Below are positions 21,828 to 30,262 of a stretch of DNA of 64,000 nucleotides, piece after piece. The stretch's first letter is position 1, and every line of letters starts with the position of its first letter. The notes beneath the pieces are model-generated. The model made no database searches. It had not been told where the DNA came from and saw only the letters and a list, made by a program, of their open reading frames with translations. The DNA lies in contig NZ_DS264586.1 of NCBI RefSeq assembly GCF_000154225.1, positions 1,084,527 to 1,148,526 on the forward strand. The letters run 5' to 3'. The stretch is from Schaalia dentiphila ATCC 17982. GTDB taxonomy: Bacteria > Actinomycetota > Actinomycetes > Actinomycetales > Actinomycetaceae. A program made the translations under genes and the position numbers.

Positions 21828-21870
21828 GGGCCGAGGCAGCGGTTCTTTATAGGACCGCTGGCCTCGGCCC
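21828..21870 (+). terminator. Long intercistronic hairpin between the P19 and DUF2318 genes
   Basis: GGGCCGAGGC pairs with GCCTCGGCCC, and the inner AGCGGTTC pairs with GGACCGCT (one G-U pair, one bulged G) around a TTTATA loop. There is no T run, so it may be a partial terminator or an RNA-processing signal that sets the ratio of P19 to downstream products. Confidence 0.55.
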
Positions 21871-21943
21871 TCGCCCCGTGAGGGGACTAGAATCGATACC
21901 GTAGCTACGACTTCGGTGAACCTTTATTACGGGAGGAAAGCCA

Positions 21944-23263
21944 ATGCTTCAGCAGATGAGTGAAGCAACCCTAACGCTGCTGTTGACGATGCTCGCGCTC
22001 GGCGCCGTCATCCGCTTCATGCCCGCCGCCGGGCGTGGTCGCCGCGGTAAGAAGGCACGCTCGGTCGCCGTGTGGGCCGGTATCGGCCTGGGCATGGTCT
22101 CCTCCCTGGCTTTGACGATCATTAACGTCGAGGCCCCCAAGTCCGTGAACCGCCAGACCGTTGGCCTGTTCACCCTCCCCGTCGCGATCGTCCTCGCGGT
22201 CCTGTTCCTCGCGCTCATCGCGGTGCGCTCGCGCCGCGTGCGTTCCCTCCTGCCCGGCGACGCCGACGATGAGGCCCGGGCGGCCTCGTCGATGGAAACC
22301 GCAGTGAGCGGGGATACCCTCGTGCGTATCGTCGGCGCCCTCTACATTGCGGCCGCCCTGTTCCGCGCAGTCCCCACGGCCATGAACCAGGCCGTCATGA
22401 TGCTCTCGGGCGGCGTCGAGATCTACTCGACCCCGGTCGTTCTCGCGCTCGTCGGCTACGTGCTGGCGTGGGTGCTCGTCTGCTTCGTCACATGGGTCTC
22501 CTACCGCCTGTGCTCGTGGAACAACCGCGTGTGGCCGGCGGCCTTCATCCTGATCTCGCTGCTGGCCAACCACGCCCTGATGATCGTGCGCATCCTCAAG
22601 GCCAAGCGCTGGATCGCGATTCCCAAGGACGCGTGGAACGTCATGTCGTGGTTCATCAACCACGAGGCCGTCTTCACGATCGCCGCGGGCCTGGCCCTGT
22701 GCGCCGTCGTGTTCCTGACCTGGCTGGCATCGCGCTCGATTCCGACCGTCGGGGCCAACCCCGCCGAGGGACGCCTGGGCCGCGCGCGCTCGCGCCTCTA
22801 CAAGTCCATGGCGGGCACCGCCGCCCTCGGCTACCTGTGCGGCGCGCTGCTCATCACTGTCGGCGTCGCCTACGGCAGCCAGGAGATCGAGCTGTCCCCG
22901 CCCGAGTCCTTCAGCGTCGTCGACGACCAGGTGAGCGTCAACCTCGCCGACATCTCCGACGGTCACCTGCACCGCTACGAGTACACGACCTCGGGCGGCG
23001 TGAAGGTGCGCTTCATCGTCATCCAGAAGTCCGGCTCATCCTTCGGCGTGGGCCTGGACGCGTGCGATATCTGCGGCCCCACCGGCTACTACGAGAAGGA
23101 CGGCAAAGTCATCTGCAAGCTGTGTGAAGTGGCGATGAACATCGCGACCATCGGCTTTAAGGGCGGCTGCAACCCGATCCCCATCGACTACAAGGTCTCC
23201 AACGGCACGCTGACCGTGCCGATCTCGGCTCTCGAGGCCTCGGCCTCCGTCTTCGCGAAGTAA
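21944..23263 (+). CDS. DUF2318 Fe-S-type membrane protein
   Basis: This 439-residue membrane protein has about seven hydrophobic segments and a C-terminal DUF2318 domain. The domain holds CDIC (from Cys374), a further CKLC and GGCNPIP, a set of cysteines expected to bind a metal or cluster. It corresponds to Cj1660 in the Campylobacter p19 locus. ATG 21944 follows GGGAGGA. The likely role is electron transfer or metal handling at the outer face of the membrane during iron uptake; the exact reaction is unknown. Confidence 0.88.
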   Translation: MLQQMSEATLTLLLTMLALGAVIRFMPAAGRGRRGKKARSVAVWAGIGLGMVSSLALTIINVEAPKSVNRQTVGLFTLPVAIVLAVLFLALIAVRSRRVRSLLPGDADDEARAASSMETAVSGDTLVRIVGALYIAAALFRAVPTAMNQAVMMLSGGVEIYSTPVVLALVGYVLAWVLVCFVTWVSYRLCSWNNRVWPAAFILISLLANHALMIVRILKAKRWIAIPKDAWNVMSWFINHEAVFTIAAGLALCAVVFLTWLASRSIPTVGANPAEGRLGRARSRLYKSMAGTAALGYLCGALLITVGVAYGSQEIELSPPESFSVVDDQVSVNLADISDGHLHRYEYTTSGGVKVRFIVIQKSGSSFGVGLDACDICGPTGYYEKDGKVICKLCEVAMNIATIGFKGGCNPIPIDYKVSNGTLTVPISALEASASVFAK

Positions 23264-23272
23264 GGGGATCGC

Positions 23273-24550
23273 GTGTTCTTCCGAATGCTGCGCGGTGCCC
23301 TCACGAGGCGCGGTAACCGCCACCTGATGATCGCCCTGACCGTCGCGCTGGGCGCCTGCGTCGCCACGTCCATGCTCTCCGTCATGTTCAACGTGGGCGA
23401 CAAGGTCAACCAGGAACTCAAGTCCTACGGCGCCAACATCGTCGTGCGCCCCCAGGGCGCGGCCGTCCTCGACGACCTCTACTCCACGGGCGAGGCCACC
23501 GAGTCCCGTTCCTACCTGCGCGAGGACGAGCTCGGCAACATCAAGACGATCTTCTGGACCTACAACATCCTCGACTTCGCGCCCCTGCTGAGTGTGTCAG
23601 TCACGGACGGGAGCGGCGAGCACGTGCCCACGACCGGCACATGGTTCAGCCACCACCTCGAGCTGGCCACCGGCGAGAGCGTCGAAACCGGCCTCGACAA
23701 GCTGCGCGGCTGGTGGGGCATCGAGGGGTCGTGGCCCGCGGACGACGACGAGAGCGGCGCCCTTGTTGGCACCACCTACGCGGCCGCCCACGGCCTCGGC
23801 GTCGGCGACACCTTCACCCTGACCCGCGAGGGAATCACGCACGAGTTCACGGTGCGCGGCATCCTCACCAGCGGCGATGACGCCGACCGTGGCGTGTTTA
23901 TTCAGCTGGCGCAGGCCCAGGCGCTCCTCGAGCGCGAGAACGTCGTCGGCAGTGTCGAGGTCTCCGCCCTGACCACGCCCGACAACGACCTGGCCCGCAA
24001 GGCCGCGAAGAACCCGAACTCGCTGAGCGTGTCCGAGAAGGAAACCTGGTACTGCACCGCCTACGTCTCCTCCATCGCCTACCAGATCGAGGAAGTCATG
24101 ACGGACTCCGTGGCCCGCCCGGTCCGCCAGGTCGCCGAGTCCGAAGGCACGATCCTCGAGAAGACCCAGCTGCTCATGGTCCTCGTGACCGTCCTGGCGC
24201 TCATTGCCTCGGCCCTGGCCATCGCGAACCTGGTGACCGCGGGCGTCATGGAGCGCTCCAGCGAAATCGGCCTCATGAAGGCCGTGGGTGCCAAGGATAA
24301 GCAGATCATCTCGCTGTTCCTGACGGAGACGATCGTCGTCGGCCTGGTCGGCGGCGCCATCGGCTACGGCGGAGGCCTCGCCCTCGCGCAGGCGATCGGC
24401 TACATGGTTTTTGGCTCCTCCATTGCCTTCGTGCCCGTCGTCGTCGGCCTCGTCGCCATCCTTGTCATCCTCGTCGTCCTGGGAGCCTCCATCCCGGCGA
24501 TCCGCTACCTGCTGCGCCTTAACGCGGCGGAAGTCCTGCACGGAAGGTGA
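23273..24550 (+). CDS. FtsX-like ABC transporter permease (first of two)
   Basis: This 425-residue MacB/FtsX-type permease has one N-terminal membrane segment, an extracytoplasmic domain (about residues 50-275) and three C-terminal segments with the family stretch MERSSEIGLMKAVGA. GTG 23273 starts 9 bases after the DUF2318 stop and follows AAGGGGA. Its stop overlaps the start region of the next permease. The two probably form a heterodimer with the ATPase. The matching genes in Campylobacter are Cj1661 and Cj1662. Confidence 0.92.
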   Translation: MFFRMLRGALTRRGNRHLMIALTVALGACVATSMLSVMFNVGDKVNQELKSYGANIVVRPQGAAVLDDLYSTGEATESRSYLREDELGNIKTIFWTYNILDFAPLLSVSVTDGSGEHVPTTGTWFSHHLELATGESVETGLDKLRGWWGIEGSWPADDDESGALVGTTYAAAHGLGVGDTFTLTREGITHEFTVRGILTSGDDADRGVFIQLAQAQALLERENVVGSVEVSALTTPDNDLARKAAKNPNSLSVSEKETWYCTAYVSSIAYQIEEVMTDSVARPVRQVAESEGTILEKTQLLMVLVTVLALIASALAIANLVTAGVMERSSEIGLMKAVGAKDKQIISLFLTETIVVGLVGGAIGYGGGLALAQAIGYMVFGSSIAFVPVVVGLVAILVILVVLGASIPAIRYLLRLNAAEVLHGR

Positions 24551-24555
24551 TGCCC

Positions 24556-25743
24556 ATGTCCAGACGAGCAATGTTCTGGCGGATGGTCACCTCCTCCATC
24601 CTGCGCCGTCGCTCCCGCGTCCTCATCGCGATCCTCGCCGTCGCCATCGGCGCGACCACGCTGTCCGGCCTCGTCACGATCGCCGTCGACGTGCCGGCCC
24701 AGCTGGCCCGAGAGATCCGCTCCTACGGCGCCAACCTCGTCGTCACCCCCGCCGGTGACGTGCCCATCACGGACGAGGCCGTGGCCGCCGCGACCGCCCA
24801 GGTGCCCGCGAGCGCTCTGGTCGGATCCGCAGCGTTCGACTACGAGACCGTCACCATCAACGACCAGCCCTACGTTGCGGGCGGCGCCGACCTGGAGGCC
24901 GTGCACGCCATGAACCCGTACTGGTACGTGGACGGGGACTGGCCTGCTGCGACGGGCCAGATCCTCGTCGGTGAGCAGGTCGCCTCGACGATCGACGTGA
25001 AGGCGGGGGACACGATCACAGTAAGCCAGCTGGACGCCGGCGCTTCCTCGAAGGGCGCGCAGGTACAGTCCGGCGCCCCGGCGCCCGGCCTCAAGGTCGA
25101 TCCGCGTACCGTCACCCTGACCGTGTCCGGCATCCTCAAGACCGGAGGCAACGAAGACGGCTACGTGTACATGTCCAGACAGGACATGAGCACGCTGACC
25201 GGGCAGACCGGCGCCGTGTCGCTCGCCGAGTATTCGATCGCCCTGGAAGGCGATCAGCTCAGCGCCATCGCCGACGCGATGAACGCCGCGAACCCCGAGA
25301 TTCACGCCCAGACCGTGCGCCGCCTCGCCCAGTCCGACACGGGCGTGCTGACGATGCTGCGCTCCCTCCTCGTCGTCATCACCGTTATCGTGCTGGCGCT
25401 GACTATGATCGGCGTGTCCACGACGATGATCGCCGTCGTCACCGAGCGGCGTAACGAGATTGGCCTGCGCAAGGCCCTGGGCGCCACCGCCCGATCCATC
25501 ACCCGCGAGTTCATGGGTGAGGGCGTCATGCTCGGCCTCATCGGAGGCCTCCTGGGTGCCGGGGCCGGCTACGGCCTCGCCGTGCTCATTTCCACCTCCG
25601 TGTTCCACCGCTCCATCTCGCTGCACCCCGTGATCCTCCTCGGCACGGTCGCCTGCTCGATCCTCATCGCCGTCCTCGCCTGCCTCCCGCCCGTGCGCCG
25701 TGCACTGGCCGTCGATCCCGCGCTCGTCCTGCGCGGAGAATGA
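24556..25743 (+). CDS. FtsX-like ABC transporter permease (second of two)
   Basis: This is a paralogue of the preceding gene, with the same layout and the family motif TERRNEIGLRKALGA. Starts at GTG 24547, ATG 24550 and ATG 24556 are all in frame. I prefer 24556 because GGAAGG (24542-24547) is then 8 bases away and the N-terminus matches the sister protein. That gives 395 residues. It overlaps or abuts the upstream stop, so the pair is translationally coupled. Confidence 0.9.
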   Translation: MSRRAMFWRMVTSSILRRRSRVLIAILAVAIGATTLSGLVTIAVDVPAQLAREIRSYGANLVVTPAGDVPITDEAVAAATAQVPASALVGSAAFDYETVTINDQPYVAGGADLEAVHAMNPYWYVDGDWPAATGQILVGEQVASTIDVKAGDTITVSQLDAGASSKGAQVQSGAPAPGLKVDPRTVTLTVSGILKTGGNEDGYVYMSRQDMSTLTGQTGAVSLAEYSIALEGDQLSAIADAMNAANPEIHAQTVRRLAQSDTGVLTMLRSLLVVITVIVLALTMIGVSTTMIAVVTERRNEIGLRKALGATARSITREFMGEGVMLGLIGGLLGAGAGYGLAVLISTSVFHRSISLHPVILLGTVACSILIAVLACLPPVRRALAVDPALVLRGE

Positions 25744-25751
25744 GAGTCACC

Positions 25752-26537
25752 ATGACCACCTCCACCGCCACCCCGGCCTCGTCGGCCCCCACGGACGCGC
25801 TGCTGAGCCTCGAGGGCGTCTCGAAGATCTACGGGGACCTGCACGCCCTCGACAACGTCTCCCTCGAGATTCCGCGCGGCCAGTGGGTCTCCATCGTCGG
25901 CCCCTCCGGCTCCGGCAAGACCACCCTCATGAACATCGTCGGCGCCATGGACACCGCCACCAAGGGCACCGTCATGCTGGACGGCCACGACATCTCCGAC
26001 CTGACCGCCGACGAGCTCACCGAGGTACGCTGCCGCACCATCGGCCTCGTCTTCCAGCAGTTCCACCTCATCGGCCACCTTACCGCCCTTGAGAACGTCA
26101 TGGTCGCCCAGTACTACCACTCGATGCCCGACGAGAAGGAAGCCCTTGAGGCCCTGGACCGCGTCGGCCTCGCCGACCGCGCCACCCACCTGCCGCGCCA
26201 GCTCTCCGGCGGCGAACAGCAGCGCGTGTGCGTGGCGCGCGCCCTCATCAACTACCCCAAGCTGCTGCTGGCCGACGAGCCCACCGGCAACCTGGACGAA
26301 ACCAACGAGGAGATCGTCCTCGACCTGTTCAACCAGCTCCATCAGGACGGCACGACCCTCATGGTCGTCACCCACGACGCGCTCGTCGCCGAACAGGGCC
26401 AGCGCGAAATCCGACTCGACCACGGCAAGGTCGTCAAGGAAACCTGGCACGACCACGACTTCGAACAGCGCGCCTCCGGCCTGGTCCTGCCCGGCCGCGA
26501 CGGCGACGCGCGCAGCGGAAAGGACAAGGTGCGATGA
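25752..26537 (+). CDS. ABC transporter ATPase (MacB/LolD type)
   Basis: This ATPase powers the two FtsX-like permeases. Walker A is GPSGSGKTT, the signature is LSGGEQQR, Walker B is LLLADEPTGN and the switch is VTHD. Two in-frame starts are possible: ATG 25740, which overlaps the upstream stop as ATGA, or ATG 25752, which has GAGAG before it; the latter gives 261 residues. The His-rich tail (WHDHDF) is unusual and might touch metal, but this is speculative. Its own stop overlaps the next start as ATGA. Confidence 0.93.
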   Translation: MTTSTATPASSAPTDALLSLEGVSKIYGDLHALDNVSLEIPRGQWVSIVGPSGSGKTTLMNIVGAMDTATKGTVMLDGHDISDLTADELTEVRCRTIGLVFQQFHLIGHLTALENVMVAQYYHSMPDEKEALEALDRVGLADRATHLPRQLSGGEQQRVCVARALINYPKLLLADEPTGNLDETNEEIVLDLFNQLHQDGTTLMVVTHDALVAEQGQREIRLDHGKVVKETWHDHDFEQRASGLVLPGRDGDARSGKDKVR

Positions 26538-27109
26538 CCACGCCCACCCCTGTTGAGAGCCGATCCCGCTGGGTTGCCCCGGCCTCGTATGCGGTCCTCG
26601 GCGCCCTCGGCGCGACCATCCTGGCCGCGTGCACGCCCAACACCGGCCTGGACATGACCAAGCCCATGAGCGACGGCACCTGGACCGCCCAGTCCAACGC
26701 CGACGACCAGGGCTCCATCGGCACCATCACCATCACCGTCGAGGGCGGGCGCATCACCGCTACCTCCTACGAGACGACGCTGGCCGACGGCACCGACAAG
26801 GGCGCCGAGTACGGCAAGAACTCCGCGGGCGAAGTCTTCAACGAGGACTACTACAAGAAGGCGCAGGCCGCCGTCGCTTCCTACCAGGAGTACTCCGACA
26901 ACCTCACCAAGGTCGGCGACCCCGCCAAGGTCGACGTCATCACCGGCGCCACCGTCGCCCACCAGCAGTTCGTGCAGGCCGCCATCCGCGCCATCGCCGC
27001 CGCCCAGGGCGTTTCCCCGGACGGTGCCGACGACATCAACATCCCCGGCCTGAACGATGCCACCAAGGACGGCGACCTCGACAAGGACCTCGGAGGCTCT
27101 GACGGCTGA
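26534..27109 (+). CDS. FMN-binding domain lipoprotein
   Basis: This 191-residue lipoprotein has lipobox LAAC (Cys33) and a single FMN-binding domain. The flavin attachment motif DVITGAT ends in Thr140, the residue expected to be joined to FMN by a phosphoester bond. The enzyme that does this, ApbE, is encoded by the next gene, which supports the reading. It should act outside the membrane as a one-electron or two-electron carrier, plausibly to reduce ferric iron for the permease. In the Campylobacter locus thioredoxin-like proteins occupy this place. Confidence 0.9.
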   Translation: MTTPTPVESRSRWVAPASYAVLGALGATILAACTPNTGLDMTKPMSDGTWTAQSNADDQGSIGTITITVEGGRITATSYETTLADGTDKGAEYGKNSAGEVFNEDYYKKAQAAVASYQEYSDNLTKVGDPAKVDVITGATVAHQQFVQAAIRAIAAAQGVSPDGADDINIPGLNDATKDGDLDKDLGGSDG

Positions 27110-27110
27110 T

Positions 27111-28328
27111 TTGGCGCGTACTGCCGCCGCGCCGGGGGACGAGGCCGTGGCTGGGTCTCCGGGGGTAGCTCGCGCTGGGGACGCTGCGCCCACGTGGCGA
27201 TCCTCTTTCCCCGCGATGGGCACCCGCGTCGACATCATCGGCTGGGGCGGGGACGGTATGGCGATCGTCAACGCAGTCGTGGGCGTTGTTGCACGCCACG
27301 AGGACATGTGGAGCGTGTTCCGGCCTTCCTCCGAGGTGTCGCGACTCAATGCCGCTGTTGCTTCGACTGGGTGCGGTGGCGGTGCATCCCGTTGCGGGGC
27401 CGATTCCGCGGTGGCCGGCCCCGGCCTCGTCGTCGGTGAAGAAACCGACCGGCTGCTGCGTGACGCGCTGGCGCTCGCGGAGGCGACTGGGGGAACGTTC
27501 AACCCGTTGATCGGGCCGCTCGTTGCCGCGTGGGACACCAAGGCGATGCGGGCCGCGTACGTCGCGGGTGTGCCCTTGCCGCCCGCGCCGTCTGAGCGCG
27601 TTGTGGAGGCGGCGTTGCGGGCGTCATCGTGGGGCTTGCTGTCGCGCGTTGGCGAGCGGCGGTGGGCGATGGGTGCCCCTGCTGAGTCCGTGGGTGGTGT
27701 CGATGTGCCCAGTCCGCGCCTCGACCTGGGCGGCATTGCGAAGGGATACACCGCCGACGCGTGCCGTGACCTGGCTGTGGCCCTGGGGGCGCGTGGTGTG
27801 TTGGTGTCGGTGGGGACCTCGTCGGTGTCGGTGTTTGGGACTCGCGCCGACGGTTCCTCGTGGCGCGCCGGCCTGCGAGACCCCCATGGCGGGCCCACGT
27901 CGGTCGCTGGCGTCGTAGAACTGCCTGCGGGCGGCATGGCGTCCCTGTCGACGTCTGGCGACAACCTGGGGCCGCTGGGCGGTGTGCGTGCGGTTTGTGC
28001 GGGGTCTGCGGCGGGGAGTGCGGTGGGTCCTCTGGTGGGGCCTGCGGCGGATCGTCGTGCGCGTGAAACATCGCGTGAAACATCTGTCGGTGGTGGTCGA
28101 GTTTTCGACCACCACATCATCGACCCGCGTACGGGATACCCCGCTCATGCAGGTGTGCGACAAGTCAGTGTCGTGGCCTCGTCGGGTGTGCTGGCGGAGG
28201 CCCTGTCGACGGCACTGCTCGTCGACCCGTCCATCGATGTTTCGGACGTCGTGGCCCGATGGTCGCGCTTGTCTGGCGCCCCGGCCTCGACGAAGGTTGT
28301 GAGCCTTGTGCGTGCCGAGCAGGGATGA
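27111..28328 (+). CDS. apbE: ApbE-type FAD:protein FMN transferase
   Basis: ApbE attaches FMN covalently to threonine in extracytoplasmic flavoproteins. The family motifs are FPAMGTRVDI, TGGTFNPLIG, DLGGIAKGYTADA and the metal-binding IDPRTGYP. The start is uncertain: TTG 27111 lies just after the upstream stop with GGAGG 15 bases before it, and GTG 27147 is an alternative. Length is about 393-405 residues. No lipobox is visible, unlike many ApbE proteins. An irregular glycine- and arginine-rich insert near 28000-28090 precedes the last motif. It is the final gene of the iron operon and likely modifies the FMN protein just upstream. Confidence 0.88.
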   Translation: MARTAAAPGDEAVAGSPGVARAGDAAPTWRSSFPAMGTRVDIIGWGGDGMAIVNAVVGVVARHEDMWSVFRPSSEVSRLNAAVASTGCGGGASRCGADSAVAGPGLVVGEETDRLLRDALALAEATGGTFNPLIGPLVAAWDTKAMRAAYVAGVPLPPAPSERVVEAALRASSWGLLSRVGERRWAMGAPAESVGGVDVPSPRLDLGGIAKGYTADACRDLAVALGARGVLVSVGTSSVSVFGTRADGSSWRAGLRDPHGGPTSVAGVVELPAGGMASLSTSGDNLGPLGGVRAVCAGSAAGSAVGPLVGPAADRRARETSRETSVGGGRVFDHHIIDPRTGYPAHAGVRQVSVVASSGVLAEALSTALLVDPSIDVSDVVARWSRLSGAPASTKVVSLVRAEQG

Positions 28329-28721
28329 GGTCCAGGCGCGGTCAGGCCTGGTCGGTGCCCGCATTACGAGAGGGTGGGGGGCGAGGGACGGGGCTCATGT
28401 GGTCTACCCGCCAGGCGTGATGTGACACTGCCGAGACTCGCAACCGAACGCTCGACGGGCGTGTTCGTTCCCGTTGTCGCTCCGTTGACGGCCGCCATGC
28501 GGTGGAGGCTATGAGCGCTGGTGCAACCGTGTGTTGTCCTATGCCCCTGTGATCATTCACCCGTCGAGGAAGTACTGAGGCAACTGTGATGACCGTCAGC
28601 TGAGCGGTGTGAGGCGCGGGATCGTTGTTGAGGTTGACCTCGACGATTACCGACGTGCATCAGGAGTACCTCCGCGTTATCACCGTTGCGTGTGGACTGG
28701 TATGCAGGGGATGAGCCACTG
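28329..28721. other. Intergenic, no gene seen
   Basis: About 390 bases follow apbE with no supported coding region on either strand; the short open frames here have no ribosome sites or family resemblance. The repeat element at 28722 begins at its right end. Confidence 0.6.
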
Positions 28722-28793
28722 GCAATGCACCCGTTGTGTGGCGCTACACCCGAACAGAAGGGGTGCAACGCCGACGGTTCGGGTGCACTGCCC
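28722..28793 (+). repeat. 72-bp dispersed element, copy B
   Basis: This copy matches the one at 30075 at about 59 of 72 bases by hand count, in the same orientation, sharing CACCCGAACAGAAGGGGTG exactly. It lies 165 bases before the AbiEi/DUF559-like gene. Confidence 0.85.
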
Positions 28794-28958
28794 CTCAGAA
28801 CACGTGAAAGTGTGGTCGGTGTGCGCAGAGGCGATTGTGTCGCAAAGAGGGTTGAACTAGCTCGCGCTCTATTCACAGTCCCTTGTTCGTGTCGCTGGTT
28901 ATCCACAGGGGTTGATTGTCTTGATGATCTCAACTCGTGGGGCTGCAAGAATCCACAT

Positions 28959-30068
28959 ATGAGCAGCCACCAATTGACAGTTATTCGTACCTCGGAAGCG
29001 TGTCGCATGGCGCATGAGGAAATAGAATCAGGCGCTTTCTTGCACGTGATGCGAGGATGCTACGTTCGAGTCGATGACACGCGTCTTCTTGACACTCCGT
29101 GGCGCACGTGGATAACAGTGGCGCGAGCTCGTCTCCTTGCCGTCCATGCGTTGGGGAGCGGGGATCGAGTATTCGTTGGTGCAAGTTCACTTGCTTCTCG
29201 AGGTATTCCTCTGTGGGAGGCGAACCCGGACATATACGTCTGGGCTCGTACTCGGCGTGGGAGTAAGCCTCTCCGCGCGGTTCGCGCAGCGGGGATCCTC
29301 GTACCCGGGGTTTCGGTGCGATGGTCTGTTGTATCACCTCTTCAGGGAGAGATACAGACTGTTGGTGGCGTCCTGGCTGAAGGCGTCATCGATGCGACGG
29401 TACGTATGGCTTGTTGGTCTGAGCCCCTGAGTGCATTTGTAGGGATCTGTATGGTGCTGAATACGCAGTCGTCCTTTGACCTCTTTTCGCAGGAAGAGTG
29501 TCGCGATCGGGCACATGGGGTTCGGTCAGAGATGCTCGTGAGGCTCACGGAGTGGCGCGAACATAACGACAACATGCCGGCGCGCCGAGCAGAAGCCCTC
29601 ATTCGAGCCGCTGACCCGGGCTGTGACAACCCTGCTGAGGCTGCGTTGCTGTGGGTCTTGAAGTCGGTGAGTGCCTTCGAGGTCGTGACCCAGTTTGAGA
29701 TCGTCGTCAACGGGCGACGATACTTTGCGGACATCGCTATTCCGGGACTCATGATCATCTTCGAGTTCGATGGGATTGGAAAGCTCGGAAAGAACGAAGC
29801 CGACTTTGCTCGGGCGAAGCGTGACTGGATCCAACGTGAGAATGATTTACGTGGAGCTGGCTGGACTATCTATCGATTCTCGTGGCCAGACTATGAGGAT
29901 CTGACGCAACTGAGAGCCTGGGTGACTGAGTTGTTAGCGCCGTACCAGGCATCGATCCCCGCATCCGCACAGCGCTTGTGGGCGGTTCCAACGCAGGCCT
30001 GCGACGGTCCGAATCGGCGGTTTCACATGGGTACATCCCGACGGTGGTCGCAAGGGTCATGCGCATGA
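28959..30068 (+). CDS. AbiEi/DUF559-like protein with Vsr-type endonuclease fold
   Basis: I choose ATG 28959 (MSSHQLTVIR), giving 369 residues; the open frame upstream runs through a repeat element. The N-terminal part reads like an AbiEi-type winged-helix protein. The last 100 residues resemble the DUF559/Vsr-like PD-(D/E)XK group: FADIAIPG, IIFEFDGIGKLG and a closing GWTIYRFSWPDY. Such proteins are common in actinobacteria and are suspected of roles in mobile-element or defence biology, without firm proof. The gene is poorer in GC than its neighbours and is bracketed by direct copies of the 72-bp element. No convincing ribosome site is visible. Confidence 0.75.
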   Translation: MSSHQLTVIRTSEACRMAHEEIESGAFLHVMRGCYVRVDDTRLLDTPWRTWITVARARLLAVHALGSGDRVFVGASSLASRGIPLWEANPDIYVWARTRRGSKPLRAVRAAGILVPGVSVRWSVVSPLQGEIQTVGGVLAEGVIDATVRMACWSEPLSAFVGICMVLNTQSSFDLFSQEECRDRAHGVRSEMLVRLTEWREHNDNMPARRAEALIRAADPGCDNPAEAALLWVLKSVSAFEVVTQFEIVVNGRRYFADIAIPGLMIIFEFDGIGKLGKNEADFARAKRDWIQRENDLRGAGWTIYRFSWPDYEDLTQLRAWVTELLAPYQASIPASAQRLWAVPTQACDGPNRRFHMGTSRRWSQGSCA

Positions 30069-30074
30069 TCGGAG

Positions 30075-30146
30075 GCGCTGCACCCGTTACGTGGCGCTGC
30101 ACCCGAACAGAAGGGGTGTAATGCCTACGGATCGGGTGTAGCGCAC
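30075..30146 (+). repeat. 72-bp dispersed element, copy C
   Basis: This copy begins 6 bases after the stop of the AbiEi/DUF559-like gene. It has GCGCTGCACCCG at the left and CGGGTGTAGCGC at the right, an 11 of 12 inverted match, so a single strand could fold into a hairpin. Confidence 0.87.
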
Positions 30147-30262
30147 GCCGTAACAAGTAGATTCGCGGCATGGCCGCCGCTCGTCGGCACACAAAGCAGC
30201 TCGGCCCCACAGCCGGGCCCGGTGGCACCCGGAAAACCCGTGTGGCCGCGCAGCGCCGGCAT

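Noticed and set aside
28899..28907. Perfect DnaA box TTATCCACA as part of an origin
   Set aside because: It stands alone; no cluster of boxes, no AT-rich unwinding region and no dnaA or dnaN nearby. Near-matches at 29107 and 59140 are also isolated.
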